Assembly: GCA_047601145.1 (NCBI GenBank)
Contig: JASGJW010000003.1
Location: 806,001 to 870,000 of the forward strand
Direction: 5' to 3'
Length of the DNA: 64,000 nt
From: UBA7672 sp047601145
GTDB lineage: Bacteria > Pseudomonadota > Alphaproteobacteria > Caulobacterales > Hyphomonadaceae
Part shown: one piece after another, positions 24,567-33,597 of the stretch
Numbering within the stretch: position 1 is the first letter of the stretch
How the letters are laid out: each line of letters starts with the position of its first letter
Notes under the pieces: model-generated
The model's input: only the letters and a program-made list of their open reading frames with translations
Database searches by the model: none
What the model was told of the DNA's origin: nothing
Translations under genes and position numbers: made by a program

Positions 24567-25568
24567 TCACCCCGCGAGCACGCCCCACGTCCGTTCGAGG
24601 AACCAATATGCCGAGCAGATGCCAATGAAATAGACCGGCGCCTGCCATGCCCATTGCGGCGTCGGGACTTTGACCCGCTTCCACACGAAAACGAAGGCCA
24701 GGACCGCGGCGATGAAGATCAGCTGCCCCGCCTCGACCCCGAGATTGAAGAACAACAACGCCGTCCCGACGGCGTCCTGCGGTATCCCTACCTCGCGCAG
24801 CGCGCCGGCAAAGCCAAAGCCATGCAGCAGGCCGAAGCTGAACGAGGCCAGCCATGGCATCATGGCCGTCAGGCTCGTCCGCCCCGCCCGCACACGCATG
24901 ATCTCGACAGCGACAAACATGATCGATAGCGCGATCGTCGCCTCAACTGGCGCGCTTGGCAGTGCGACCCAGCCCAGCGTCGTTCCCGCCAGCGTCAGAG
25001 AGTGCGCCACCGTGAAAGCCGTAACAGCGAGCAAAAGACGCTTCAGCTGGCTGACCAGGATCAGCAGCGCCAGCACGAACATCAGATGATCGAAGCCGAA
25101 CAGGATGTGTTCGACCCCCAGTCCGAAATAGGTCTGCGCCACTTCGGTCCACGCCTGTTTCTCGGGGATCGAGAACTCCGGCCTGTCCGGCGTTACGCGC
25201 AGCGTCTTCGCCGGCCCGTCCAGCGGCTCGAAACGCACGATGGCGTCGGTCAGTGTCTGCGACAGGTTCTCGATGCCGATCGTCTTGCCGATGATCCCGC
25301 CGGCGCACGTCGTGCGCCAGCGCTCGATCACGGCGCCATCGACCATCGTCGCGCGCGGCTCAGCTGCGTCGACGCACGCTTTCGGCAGAATAATGTTGAG
25401 CGCCAGCCGCATCTCGCCCTGCGCAGGCGTCTTCCATAGCAGGTCGTACGTCCCAGCCTCGACCTCGCGGATCTGCAGGTAAGCCGGCCGTATCTCGTGC
25501 GCGAACGACGCCTGCGCCAGGCCGCACGTGGCCAGCCACAGAAGCGCAAGCCGCACCAGCCGCATCAT
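24567..25568 (-). CDS. HupE/UreJ family membrane protein
   Basis: 333 residues. Signal peptide to about residue 23 (LAQASFAHE), then a periplasmic domain to about residue 155, then six or so membrane segments typical of HupE/UreJ (EHILFGFDHLMFVLALLILVS, LTLAG, FSFGLLHGFGFA, FNLGVEAGQL), with conserved His/Asp residues in H-x3-GFDH and LHGFGFA. HupE/UreJ proteins are thought to carry nickel or other metals. The start overlaps the PPIase stop (ATGA). It is the last gene of the DUF3604-PPIase-HupE operon. Confidence 0.85.
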   Translation of the reverse strand: MMRLVRLALLWLATCGLAQASFAHEIRPAYLQIREVEAGTYDLLWKTPAQGEMRLALNIILPKACVDAAEPRATMVDGAVIERWRTTCAGGIIGKTIGIENLSQTLTDAIVRFEPLDGPAKTLRVTPDRPEFSIPEKQAWTEVAQTYFGLGVEHILFGFDHLMFVLALLILVSQLKRLLLAVTAFTVAHSLTLAGTTLGWVALPSAPVEATIALSIMFVAVEIMRVRAGRTSLTAMMPWLASFSFGLLHGFGFAGALREVGIPQDAVGTALLFFNLGVEAGQLIFIAAVLAFVFVWKRVKVPTPQWAWQAPVYFIGICSAYWFLERTWGVLAG

Positions 25569-26500
25569 TCCCCAACCTCGGGGATAGGCTTCGTCTTCGG
25601 ATTGGCCTCGGGCGTCGAAGGCAGGCCCTTCCACGGCGCCGGCCACTCGATCTCTATGTCATATCGTTTGCGCAGGTTGGCGTGGAACCTGTCACGCGCC
25701 TCGTTGCGCTTGTTCTCGATCCAGTCGGCGCGAACCTTGTCGTGTATGTCGGCCAGCGGCACAGCCCGCCCCGGTTCGACGTCGATCACCATCACCAGAT
25801 GCTGCCCGAACGGGGACTCCACCGGTCCGAACCAGGCGCCCTTGTCATGCCCGAACGCCGCCCTGGCAAAGTCGCCGCCGAATAGCGCCGCCACGCCTTC
25901 CTCCGTCGTCATCGGCATGGCCGCAGGCAACATCGAGGCATCGCCCTGTTTACCTGGATCACTACCCGCCTTCAGCTTTGTCAGCCACGCCTCGGCATCG
26001 GCCTTCGCCTTGCCGCCACGCTTGTCGCCGCTCGCCAGAACCTGCCGTAGCGAGCGCCGCTCCGGCAGCCGGTAGTCCGCCGCGTGCGTCTCCAGCCAGC
26101 CCTGCAGCTCCGCCTCGGTCGGTTCGTTGCTCGCCGCTTCATCCTCGATCAGGAACTCAAGCTTCTGGCGCATCCGCCTGCGCACGATCGTGTCGTCGGC
26201 ATCCAGCCCCATCGCGACGGCTTCACGATAACCGACTTCCTCGCTGACATAGTCGTCCACCAGAACCGCCAGCTCTTCCCTGCTTGGCATCCTTCCGGAC
26301 AACAGCAGGAAGCTCTCCGCGATCTGGTTCACGCGGCCTTCGCCGATGACGATCCTGTCGCCCGTCCCGCCTTTTCCCGGTCCATGGATCAGCGCATTCG
26401 CGATGAACAGCGCCGCCCCGATGGCGAGGAAATGCACCAGTGGCTCGCGAACCGCGCGCTTGAGGAACCCGGCTACGCCCGACGCCCGTCCAGATGCCAC
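25565..26500 (-). CDS. PpiC-type (parvulin) peptidyl-prolyl isomerase, membrane anchored
   Basis: 311 residues, read from GTG 26500 two bases after the upstream stop. A single membrane segment (residues 20-40, PLVHFLAIGAALFIANALI) is followed by a helical chaperone-like part (SREELAVLVDDYVSEEVGYREAVAMG), then parvulin-like residues: RRSLRQVL and GAWFGPVESPFGQHLVMV. It would fold or check periplasmic proteins. No catalytic Cys or His of classical parvulins is evident, so it may be mainly a chaperone. It sits between DUF3604 and HupE and is translationally coupled to HupE. Confidence 0.78.
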   Translation of the reverse strand: MASGRASGVAGFLKRAVREPLVHFLAIGAALFIANALIHGPGKGGTGDRIVIGEGRVNQIAESFLLLSGRMPSREELAVLVDDYVSEEVGYREAVAMGLDADDTIVRRRMRQKLEFLIEDEAASNEPTEAELQGWLETHAADYRLPERRSLRQVLASGDKRGGKAKADAEAWLTKLKAGSDPGKQGDASMLPAAMPMTTEEGVAALFGGDFARAAFGHDKGAWFGPVESPFGQHLVMVIDVEPGRAVPLADIHDKVRADWIENKRNEARDRFHANLRKRYDIEIEWPAPWKGLPSTPEANPKTKPIPEVGE

Positions 26501-26501
26501 G

Positions 26502-28391
26502 TCACGACGCTTTCGTGGGCACGAACCAGATCGGCGAGGTGTAAGCGCGTTCCTGGATCGTCTTGGGCAGCGCCGGGTTCGGCTCGATGCCGAGCCGGTT
26601 GGCGTCCCATGTCGACCAGCGGCAAGTAGGGTTTTCGATCACGCGCGCATAGTAGAATGCATTGAGCTTCGGATCGAACTCCGGGTCGCTCCATACGCCG
26701 TTGATCTCGGCGTCGCCCTTGTCGTCGGTGAACTTGCAGGTCTTCACGTCAACCGACGCGCCATTGTCCGAGCAGCGCTGCGTTTTCGGATCGATCTTGC
26801 CGCCATCCGAACAGGCGACGTCGAACACCTTCTCCTGCGCCTTGCCTTTCGCATCGAGCCAGCCCTTCACGACCTGGATACGCTGAAGCGGCGCCGAGTT
26901 CGCATCCCGCATCGCCATCACCAGGAAGTCCGGCTTGCCGTCCGCCCTGCCGACGAGGTCCGAGCCCATCGGCACGCCATTGGCGTAGGCATTCTTCACG
27001 CCCTCGTCCGACGTCAACGGGCTTGAGCCGATGCCATAGCCTGCAAAGAACCGCACCCGGATGCGTGGACCCGAAGTCGCGAACGTCTCCTTGCGGCGCA
27101 GCGCAGCGTAGATTTCCTCCCGCGTATTCTCCGGCGCCCACACGCCCGTCAGGCCAGACGCGCCCCAAGTCGAGAAGCGCGCAATGCCATCAGGTTCCTT
27201 GTAGTTCGCCCATGTCTTGCCCGCCGGAGGCGCGGAGCCGCGCAATTCGGGCGTGGCATCGCGGATGCCGACCTTCGAATGATAGTTGTTCTCTTCGTAC
27301 GAACCGGCGGCGTTGTGGCTATCGCTGCCGCCGACAAGCCCGTACTTGTACGGGTTCGCGCCAACCTTCGCCTCGATCTCGAGGCCGTCCTTCAGGGCCT
27401 TGCGAACATAGCCACCGTCGAACTTCGTCACCTTCTTGGCCTGGCCAATATACCATTCCATGATCTCGAAACCGGCCATCTCATCGTTCGGAGACAGCAG
27501 CGGGTGCGTCTCGGACGTCCCCTTGACCTGTGTGATTTCCGTCAGCGGCTCGTTGCGCTGGCGCAGGTCGGCCCACGCCTTGTCAATCGGCTGGCCATTC
27601 CACTTCGTCCGCTCATACATCGTTCCGTCGGAGCCGTTGGCGTTGTGTGGGATCGAGAGCGCCTCGACGCCCTGCTTGCGCTGCTCCTCCATCCAGTTCC
27701 ACAGGTCTTCCGGGTTCTGGGATTCCAGCGCCGTGTAGGGCAACCCCGGCACCTTGTCGGCCGACGCGAAGATCACGTTGCGGTGCAGGTTGCGCCCGCC
27801 CGGCGCTGACGTGAATTCATAACCAACGAGCGTCGTGAACTTGCCCGGCTCGTAGTTGCGCTTGGCTGCCTCGATCGCATCGCCCCATGCGGACTTCACC
27901 GTGCGCAGGTCTGCGAAGTCGGACATACGCTTACCCTCGTCCAGCGTGTCCGCGAACTTGCGGAACGCCGCCGTCACCTTCGCCTGATCGGTCGCGAACA
28001 GGTCTTTCGCGTACGGCACTTTCGAATAGGGGTCACCTTCGGTGTCGATCGCCTGCAGCACACCCAGATATTCGGAGTGATCCGTCACGGCGAGGAAGTC
28101 GAGCGGGCCGGAGTTCAGCTTCATGTCGAAGCCGGCTGCGTGCTTGATCGTGCCGCCCTTGGCGTAGGCATAGGCTTCATCAGGCGATGCCCGCACGTTG
28201 AAGATATACGCGTCGAAAGAGTTGCGCGTGTGCAGGTGGAGGTCGCCGAAGTATGCGTTCTTCAGCGGGTTCGCTGCGGGACGTTCCGCCGCTGCTGGCG
28301 GCTTCCCTTCCTGCGCTGTTGTCTCCGGCTTCTGATCGCCGCACCCCACAAGCAATGCCGCCGCACAGACCGCCAAAGCAAGCCGTTTCAT
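26502..28391 (-). CDS. DUF3604 lipoprotein (PHP-like metal hydrolase fold)
   Basis: 629 residues. Lipoprotein signal with Cys near residue 17 (ALLVGCGDQ). FGDLHLHTRNS near residues 48-58, TDHSEYLG near 102, HNANGSDG, EIMEWYIGQ and GGSDSHNAAGSYEE supply the His/Asp cluster of DUF3604, a family related to PHP metal-dependent hydrolases. The substrate is unknown. It is the first gene of the tight operon with the PPIase and HupE (gaps of 1-2 bases, then overlap), so the three probably function together in the envelope, perhaps with HupE supplying a metal. Confidence 0.85.
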   Translation of the reverse strand: MKRLALAVCAAALLVGCGDQKPETTAQEGKPPAAAERPAANPLKNAYFGDLHLHTRNSFDAYIFNVRASPDEAYAYAKGGTIKHAAGFDMKLNSGPLDFLAVTDHSEYLGVLQAIDTEGDPYSKVPYAKDLFATDQAKVTAAFRKFADTLDEGKRMSDFADLRTVKSAWGDAIEAAKRNYEPGKFTTLVGYEFTSAPGGRNLHRNVIFASADKVPGLPYTALESQNPEDLWNWMEEQRKQGVEALSIPHNANGSDGTMYERTKWNGQPIDKAWADLRQRNEPLTEITQVKGTSETHPLLSPNDEMAGFEIMEWYIGQAKKVTKFDGGYVRKALKDGLEIEAKVGANPYKYGLVGGSDSHNAAGSYEENNYHSKVGIRDATPELRGSAPPAGKTWANYKEPDGIARFSTWGASGLTGVWAPENTREEIYAALRRKETFATSGPRIRVRFFAGYGIGSSPLTSDEGVKNAYANGVPMGSDLVGRADGKPDFLVMAMRDANSAPLQRIQVVKGWLDAKGKAQEKVFDVACSDGGKIDPKTQRCSDNGASVDVKTCKFTDDKGDAEINGVWSDPEFDPKLNAFYYARVIENPTCRWSTWDANRLGIEPNPALPKTIQERAYTSPIWFVPTKAS

Positions 28392-28505
28392 GCCTGTCCC
28401 TCCCGACAGCGCTGCCGCATCTCGCGACGGCAGCTTGTTACCGCACGGTATAATTTGTACGACCGCTTACACAACATCGTCCAGCCATCCTGGGGAATAA
28501 ATGGC

Positions 28506-29510
28506 ATGAGCGAAACTTACAGGGTCATAGGCGGCCTCGGCTCGCCCTACTCGATGAAGATGCGCGCGATCATGCGCTATCGGCGCATTCCCCACATCTG
28601 GCAGCCGCTCGGTCCAGACACCGAAAGCGTCATGAAGAACGTGAAGGCGCCTGTGATTCCGGTGATCCAGTATTCGACCGGGGAGTGGCGCAACGACTCA
28701 ACGCCGATGATCTTCGAACTGGAACAGCGTCACGCCGATCGCTCCATCGTCCCGCCCGATCCCGCCGACAAGTTTCTCGCCTGCCTCATCGAGGACATGG
28801 GCGATGAGTGGGCCACGAAGTTGATGTTCCATTATCGCTGGTTCTACGAGGAGGATCAGAAAGCGCTCTCCACCTGGCTCGCCTTCGACCGGTTCAGGAA
28901 TGGTTCGGACGAGATGCGCAAGTTCGCCGTCTACTTCCGCGACCGCCAGATGGGCCGCATGGCCCTCGTCGGATGCACGCCGGAAAACGCACCGCTCATC
29001 GAAGCGACGATGCGCCGCCTCTGCGCCATCATGGAATCCCATCTCGAGAAACAGCAATTCTGGTTCGGCTCGCGCCCCTCGCTCGCCGAATTTTCCTGGA
29101 TGGGGCAGTTCTCCCAGCTCGCCAGCGATCCCACGCCTAACCGGCTGATGCGCGAGATCGCCCCGCTCACCTTCCGCTGGCTCGAACAACTCGACGACAT
29201 GTCCGGTCTCGAAGGCGACTGGCGCAGAGCCGGCGAGCCGCGTCCCGCGCTGATCGAGCAGATGCTGGCCTTCGCCGGCGACGTCTATTTCCCCTTCCTC
29301 CTCGCCAACGAACGCGCCATTGCGGACGGCAATCCCACCTTCTCCTTCACCGCCCTCGGCATGTCCTACGAACAGGGCGCCTTCGGCTACCAGCGCAAAT
29401 GCCTCGAAGCTCTCCGCGCCCACTACGCTGCATTGCCGGCGACAGCGCGCGCGGACCTCGATCCGCTGCTTGAGCGAACCGGATGCCTCGCCGCTCTCAA
29501 GGCGCTCTAG
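28506..29510 (+). CDS. glutathione S-transferase family protein (long form)
   Basis: 334 residues from the ATG at 28506. The N-terminal thioredoxin-like domain reads RVIGGLGSPYSMKMRAIMRYRRIPHIW, with Ser/Tyr in place of a Cys-Pro catalytic site, and PVIPVIQYSTGEWRNDSTPMIFELE supplies the cis-Pro and glutathione-binding Asp-Ser. A helical C-terminal domain (residues 90-330) is longer than in ordinary GSTs. Substrate unknown. The start lies 115 bases from the divergent DUF3604 gene, sharing a promoter region. A longer upstream reading is only a shadow of DUF3604. Confidence 0.85.
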   Translation: MSETYRVIGGLGSPYSMKMRAIMRYRRIPHIWQPLGPDTESVMKNVKAPVIPVIQYSTGEWRNDSTPMIFELEQRHADRSIVPPDPADKFLACLIEDMGDEWATKLMFHYRWFYEEDQKALSTWLAFDRFRNGSDEMRKFAVYFRDRQMGRMALVGCTPENAPLIEATMRRLCAIMESHLEKQQFWFGSRPSLAEFSWMGQFSQLASDPTPNRLMREIAPLTFRWLEQLDDMSGLEGDWRRAGEPRPALIEQMLAFAGDVYFPFLLANERAIADGNPTFSFTALGMSYEQGAFGYQRKCLEALRAHYAALPATARADLDPLLERTGCLAALKAL

Positions 29511-29550
29511 GCCCGCTTGACTCTCTGTAAGTTGTCGCTTACCGTTAGCC

Positions 29551-29862
29551 ATGGCTTACGGTTCTGCTCTCACGGCTCTGTCTGATCCGACACGGCGCGC
29601 GGTGTTCGAGCGTCTCAAGCGCGGTCCATCCGCGGTAGGCGATCTGGCCGAAGGCCTGCCGGTCAGCCGGCCGGCTGTGTCGCAGCATCTCAAGGTGCTG
29701 AAGGAGGCCGGGCTCGTGCGCGAGCAGCAGGACGGAACGCGCCGCATCTACAGCATCGACCCCGAGGGCCTGGGCAAGCTGCGCAAATGGCTCGACCAGT
29801 TCTGGGACGTCGCCCTCACGAATTTCAAGGCAGAAGCCGAGAAGAAGGATCGCAGGAAATGA
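29551..29862 (+). CDS. ArsR-family transcriptional regulator
   Basis: 103 residues, winged helix-turn-helix: TALSDPTRRAVFERLKRGPSAVGDLAEGLPVSRPAVSQHLKVLKEAGLV, with the recognition helix at SRPAVSQHLKVL. There is no obvious metal-binding Cys cluster. Such ArsR proteins often precede an AHSA1/SRPBCC gene, as here, with ATGA overlap, and probably repress that operon. The ligand is unknown. Confidence 0.9.
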   Translation: MAYGSALTALSDPTRRAVFERLKRGPSAVGDLAEGLPVSRPAVSQHLKVLKEAGLVREQQDGTRRIYSIDPEGLGKLRKWLDQFWDVALTNFKAEAEKKDRRK

Positions 29863-30338
29863 CGAAGACCATCGCCATCGCGCCCGTGAAGAAAAGCCTG
29901 ATCGTCGAGACGGATCAGGCGCACGCCTTCGAGGTATTCACGGCCGGCCTCGATCGCTGGTGGCCAAAGGAACACCATATCGGCGAAAGCCCGGTGGCGA
30001 AATCCATCATCGAGCCGCGGCTGGGCGGCCGCTGGTACTCGCTCCATCAGGACGGCAAGGAAGTGACCACGGGCCACATGACCGTCTGGGACCCGCCGAA
30101 GCGCATCGTCTTCACATGGGAAATCAACGGCCAGTGGAAGCCGGAATCCAACCCGAAATTCGCATCCGAAGTCGAGGTCCGCTTCATCGCAGAAGGCCCC
30201 TCCCGCACCCGCGTCGAACTCAACCACTACAATTTCGAACGCATGCCGGATGTCGAAGGCGCAAAAGGAATGCGCAACGGCGTCGACAATGGCTGGCCGG
30301 GGATTCTGGAAGTTTACCGGAAGGTCGCACAGAGCTGA
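29859..30338 (+). CDS. SRPBCC/AHSA1-domain protein
   Basis: 159 residues from the ATG overlapping the ArsR stop. The fold pattern IVETDQAHAFEVFTAGLDRWWPKEHHIG, then GGRWYSLHQDG, VTTGHMTVWDPPKRIVFTWE and VELNHYNFERMPD matches the AHSA1 branch of the START/SRPBCC family, which has a hydrophobic ligand-binding cavity. The natural ligand is unknown. Translational coupling to the ArsR regulator indicates a ligand-responsive pair, a frequently seen arrangement. Confidence 0.88.
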   Translation: MTKTIAIAPVKKSLIVETDQAHAFEVFTAGLDRWWPKEHHIGESPVAKSIIEPRLGGRWYSLHQDGKEVTTGHMTVWDPPKRIVFTWEINGQWKPESNPKFASEVEVRFIAEGPSRTRVELNHYNFERMPDVEGAKGMRNGVDNGWPGILEVYRKVAQS

Positions 30339-30400
30339 TCCTACCCCGCCGGCGCGGTATATCTGCTCCGTCACTTGACCTTCGCGCCCGGTTCGGGTCC

Positions 30401-32245
30401 ATGCGCGCCATGGCCGGACCACCGATTGCAGTTCTTCGCAGCGTGAAGCTCACGCTTGGCGCGACGCCCCTCTTTTCGGGCGTGGATCTCCAGCTTGCGC
30501 GGGGCGAGCGGATGGCGCTGGTCGGCCGCAACGGAGCGGGCAAGTCCACGCTCATGCGCATCATCGCCCGGGCAATTGAGGCCGATGGCGGCGAGATCTT
30601 CATGCAACCTGGAACGGTCGCCCGTCACCTGTTGCAGGAACCCGACTTCACCGGCTTCTCCACCGCCCTCGAATATGTCTCCGAAGGCCTCGACGCCGAC
30701 ATGCTCTATCGCGCCGAAGCAGAACTCGGCGCCTGGGGCGTGCCATTCGATCTCGATCTGGCAAAGGCCTCCGGTGGGCAGGCCCGCCGCATCGCCCTCG
30801 CCCACGCATTCGCACACGACCCTGACATCCTGCTGCTCGACGAGCCGACCAACCACCTTGACGTACCGGCGATCGAGCTTCTGGAAGAGGAGCTCACCGC
30901 CTTCCGTGGCGCTGTCCTGATTGTCAGCCACGACCGCCGTTTCCTCGAGAACGTCGCAACTTCCGTCGCATGGCTGCGCCAGGGAACGGTGCACACGCTT
31001 GGCAAGGGCTACGCCGCTTTCGAGGAATGGGCCGAGACGGTCGAGGCAGACGAGGAGAAGGCGTTCGACAAGCTCAACGTGCAGCTCAAGGCGGAAGAGC
31101 GCTGGATGGCGCGGGGCGTTACCGCGCGTCGCCGCCGCAATATGGGCCGCGTCCGCAAGCTGCTCGACATGCGGAACGAGAAGAAAGAGCGCCGCACCGC
31201 GCTCAACCAGGCTGCCAGCACGGCCAATCTCGGCATCGACGCCGGTGCGCAATCCGGCCGCCTCGTCATCGAGGCGAAGAACCTGTCGAAGACTTTCCAG
31301 ACGCCTGATGGTCCGCTGCCGATCGTCAGCGATCTCTCTCTGCGTGTGATGCGCGGCGACCGCCTCGGCATCATCGGCCCGAACGGCGCGGGCAAGACTA
31401 CGCTCCTTAAACTGCTCCTTGCCCAGCTTGAACCCGACGCGGGCTCGCTCCGCCTCGCGAAAAACCTCGACATCGCCTATCTCGACCAGACCCGCGCCAC
31501 GCTGAAGCCGGAGGTGACCTTGTGGGACACGCTTACCCCGCTCGGCGGCGACCAGGTCATGGTCCGCGGCCACCCCAAACACGTCGCGGCCTACGCCAAG
31601 GACTTCCTGTTCGAGTCGCGCCAGCTTCACCAACCTGTCCACGCTCTCTCGGGCGGAGAGCGCAACCGCCTCACCCTCGCCATGGCGCTGGCCAAGCCGT
31701 CCAACCTGCTCATCCTCGACGAACCAACCAACGATCTCGACATCGAAACGCTGGACCTGCTCGAGGACATGCTCTCGGAATACGAAGGAACCCTCCTGCT
31801 GGTCAGCCACGACCGTGCCTTCGTCGACAATGTGGTTACCTCGATCCTTACGCCCGAAGGCAAGGGCCAATGGCTCGAAACCCCGGGCGGCTATTCCGAC
31901 TATGTCTCGCAGAAGAAATCCGGCGCCGCGGTCTCCTTCCGCTCATCGGCCCTTGAGGCGCCAAAGACCGACCCAAAAGCCGCCCCGCGCACGGCCGCGC
32001 CCTTATCCAAGCTCACCTACAAGGACAGCCGCCGTCTCGAAGAGCTGAACCGTCTGATGCCGGAACGGCAGAAGGAAATCACGGATCTGGAGGACGCCAT
32101 GGCCGACTCCGCCCTCTTCGCGAAGGACCCGAAAGCCTTCCAGTCTCGCGCCAATCGCCTCACCGCCGCGCGCGCCGAACTCGAGGGCTATGAAGCGGAA
32201 TGGCTGGCGCTCGAGGAAAAACGCGAGGCGCTGGCTCGGGGCTGA
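30401..32245 (+). CDS. ABC-F subfamily ATPase (Uup-like)
   Basis: 614 residues, no membrane segments. Two ATPase modules: Walker A GRNGAGKST (42-50) and GPNGAGKTT (near 326-334); signatures SGGQARRIALA and SGGERNRLTLA; Walker B DILLLDEPTNHLD and NLLILDEPTNDLD. The interdomain linker (residues 210-270) is the ABC-F arm region, and a coiled-coil C-terminal domain (LSKLTYKDSRRLEELNRLMPERQ and on) is typical of Uup. These proteins act on ribosomes or DNA, not in transport. A nearby ATG at 30410 is an alternative start. Confidence 0.9.
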   Translation: MRAMAGPPIAVLRSVKLTLGATPLFSGVDLQLARGERMALVGRNGAGKSTLMRIIARAIEADGGEIFMQPGTVARHLLQEPDFTGFSTALEYVSEGLDADMLYRAEAELGAWGVPFDLDLAKASGGQARRIALAHAFAHDPDILLLDEPTNHLDVPAIELLEEELTAFRGAVLIVSHDRRFLENVATSVAWLRQGTVHTLGKGYAAFEEWAETVEADEEKAFDKLNVQLKAEERWMARGVTARRRRNMGRVRKLLDMRNEKKERRTALNQAASTANLGIDAGAQSGRLVIEAKNLSKTFQTPDGPLPIVSDLSLRVMRGDRLGIIGPNGAGKTTLLKLLLAQLEPDAGSLRLAKNLDIAYLDQTRATLKPEVTLWDTLTPLGGDQVMVRGHPKHVAAYAKDFLFESRQLHQPVHALSGGERNRLTLAMALAKPSNLLILDEPTNDLDIETLDLLEDMLSEYEGTLLLVSHDRAFVDNVVTSILTPEGKGQWLETPGGYSDYVSQKKSGAAVSFRSSALEAPKTDPKAAPRTAAPLSKLTYKDSRRLEELNRLMPERQKEITDLEDAMADSALFAKDPKAFQSRANRLTAARAELEGYEAEWLALEEKREALARG

Positions 32246-32369
32246 CCCGGGATTTACCGGAATCTGCGGCGTCCCGACGCGCGCCACCGGCAAATTCCTT
32301 ATACGGGACAAGCTCTTTTTTAACCGCCAACAGTTAGTTTCCGGGTCTGCCTGTGGGGAGATCCGGCAT

Positions 32370-33470
32370 ATGGCGGCGCCCGCCAACAACTTTGCCTTGC
32401 TGCTGGAACTCGCCAAGGAAGGCTCCAGCGAGAAGCGCCGCGAGCTGCTGCGCCAGATCACGGACGTGTTCCTGGCCGATCCGCCGGAGCGTTCGGATCG
32501 CGAATCCCAATTGTTTGACGAGATCGTTACCGCCGTCGCCGCCGACCTCGAAACGCAGGTCCGCGTCGAACTCGCGAAGAAAGTCGCGGTCAGCAACGTG
32601 CCGGTGCAGCGCACCGCCCGTCGGCTTGCCATGGACGTCATCGAAGTCGCCCGCCCCGTCATCGAAAGCTCGAAGGCGCTGACCGAGGCCGACATCCTCG
32701 ACGTCATCAAGGAAAAGTCCCAGGACCACATGATGGCCGTCACGAAGCGGCCTGACATCGGCGAGACCGTGTCGAGTGCGCTGGTCGACAAGGGCGAGGA
32801 CCGCGTCGTGGCCTCGCTGCTCGAGAACCGCACCGCTCGCCTGAACCGCCAGACCTATCAGAAGGTCGCCGAGCGCGCCGAGGTCAACCCGGTGCTGCAC
32901 GCCCCCTTCGTACGCAACGCCCACGTGCCGCTCGACCTGCTCAACAACGTCTACCTCAAGGTCGAGAACAGCCTGCGCCGCGAGATCATGCGCAAGTTCC
33001 ACGGCGTCTCGCCGCAGGAACTCGAAGCAGCGCTCGAAGCCAGCCGCAACCACCTGTCGGCCGCCTACGGCGCCCTGCCGGATGACTACCAGGTCGCCAA
33101 GGATCACGTCGCCGCGCTCGACAAGAAAGGCGCACTCAAGCCGCCGATCCTCGTGCAGCTCCTGCGAGAGAACAAGCGCACTGCCTTCCTGGTCGCCTTC
33201 GCCCAGCTGGTCGACATCGAGTTCGATCTCGCCCGTCGTCTGGTCACTGGCAAGGACCTCGACGCGCTCGCCATGCTGTGCCGCGGTTCGGGCTTCGATC
33301 GCGGCCTGTTCGTCACCCTCTGCATTCTGATCGCGGACGACGGCGGCGGCCTCAGCCGCACCGAACAGTACAGCCAGCTCTACGAGCAGGTGCCTGTCGC
33401 GGCGGCCCAGCGCGCCCTGCGCTTCTGGAAGGTCCGCGCCAAGGGACCCGGCGGCGCGCAAGCCGCCTAG
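32370..33470 (+). CDS. DUF2336 protein
   Basis: 366 residues, from the ATG at 32370 with GGGGAG upstream. A helical protein (ELAKEGSSEKRRELLRQITDVF; VRVELAKKVAVSNVPVQ; DDYQVAKDHVAAL) of the DUF2336 family, which is largely limited to alphaproteobacteria and resembles HEAT-like solenoids. The function is unknown. Its promoter lies in the 124 bases after the ABC-F gene, near TTATACG and AGTTAG motifs, but no sure boxes. Confidence 0.85.
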   Translation: MAAPANNFALLLELAKEGSSEKRRELLRQITDVFLADPPERSDRESQLFDEIVTAVAADLETQVRVELAKKVAVSNVPVQRTARRLAMDVIEVARPVIESSKALTEADILDVIKEKSQDHMMAVTKRPDIGETVSSALVDKGEDRVVASLLENRTARLNRQTYQKVAERAEVNPVLHAPFVRNAHVPLDLLNNVYLKVENSLRREIMRKFHGVSPQELEAALEASRNHLSAAYGALPDDYQVAKDHVAALDKKGALKPPILVQLLRENKRTAFLVAFAQLVDIEFDLARRLVTGKDLDALAMLCRGSGFDRGLFVTLCILIADDGGGLSRTEQYSQLYEQVPVAAAQRALRFWKVRAKGPGGAQAA

Positions 33471-33597
33471 GGAAAACACCTAGCACGATTGCGGCCCGTG
33501 TCGGGGTTTCACCATTGCCCCGGCAATTGCAGTTGCGTAATTGCTCCGTACCCGACGCTCGCCTAGTTTCGCGACCCGCGGGGCGTAGAGAGAGTAA

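Noticed and set aside
28077..28505. A longer N-terminal extension of the GST-like protein at 28506
   Set aside because: The extension overlaps the divergent DUF3604 gene in antisense and has no protein-like character; the GST fold begins right after the ATG at 28506.
30371..31870. A 499-residue open frame on the minus strand opposite the ABC-F gene
   Set aside because: It lies wholly inside an ABC-F gene with intact Walker motifs and reads as its complement (runs of Val/Glu/Asp/Gly/Arg); no signal of its own.
33520..33545. Repeated ATTGC/GCAATT elements upstream of the GmrSD-like gene as an operator
   Set aside because: The spacing of the repeats is irregular and the best palindrome (GCAATTGC) is short enough to occur by chance; I mention it only in the gene entry.
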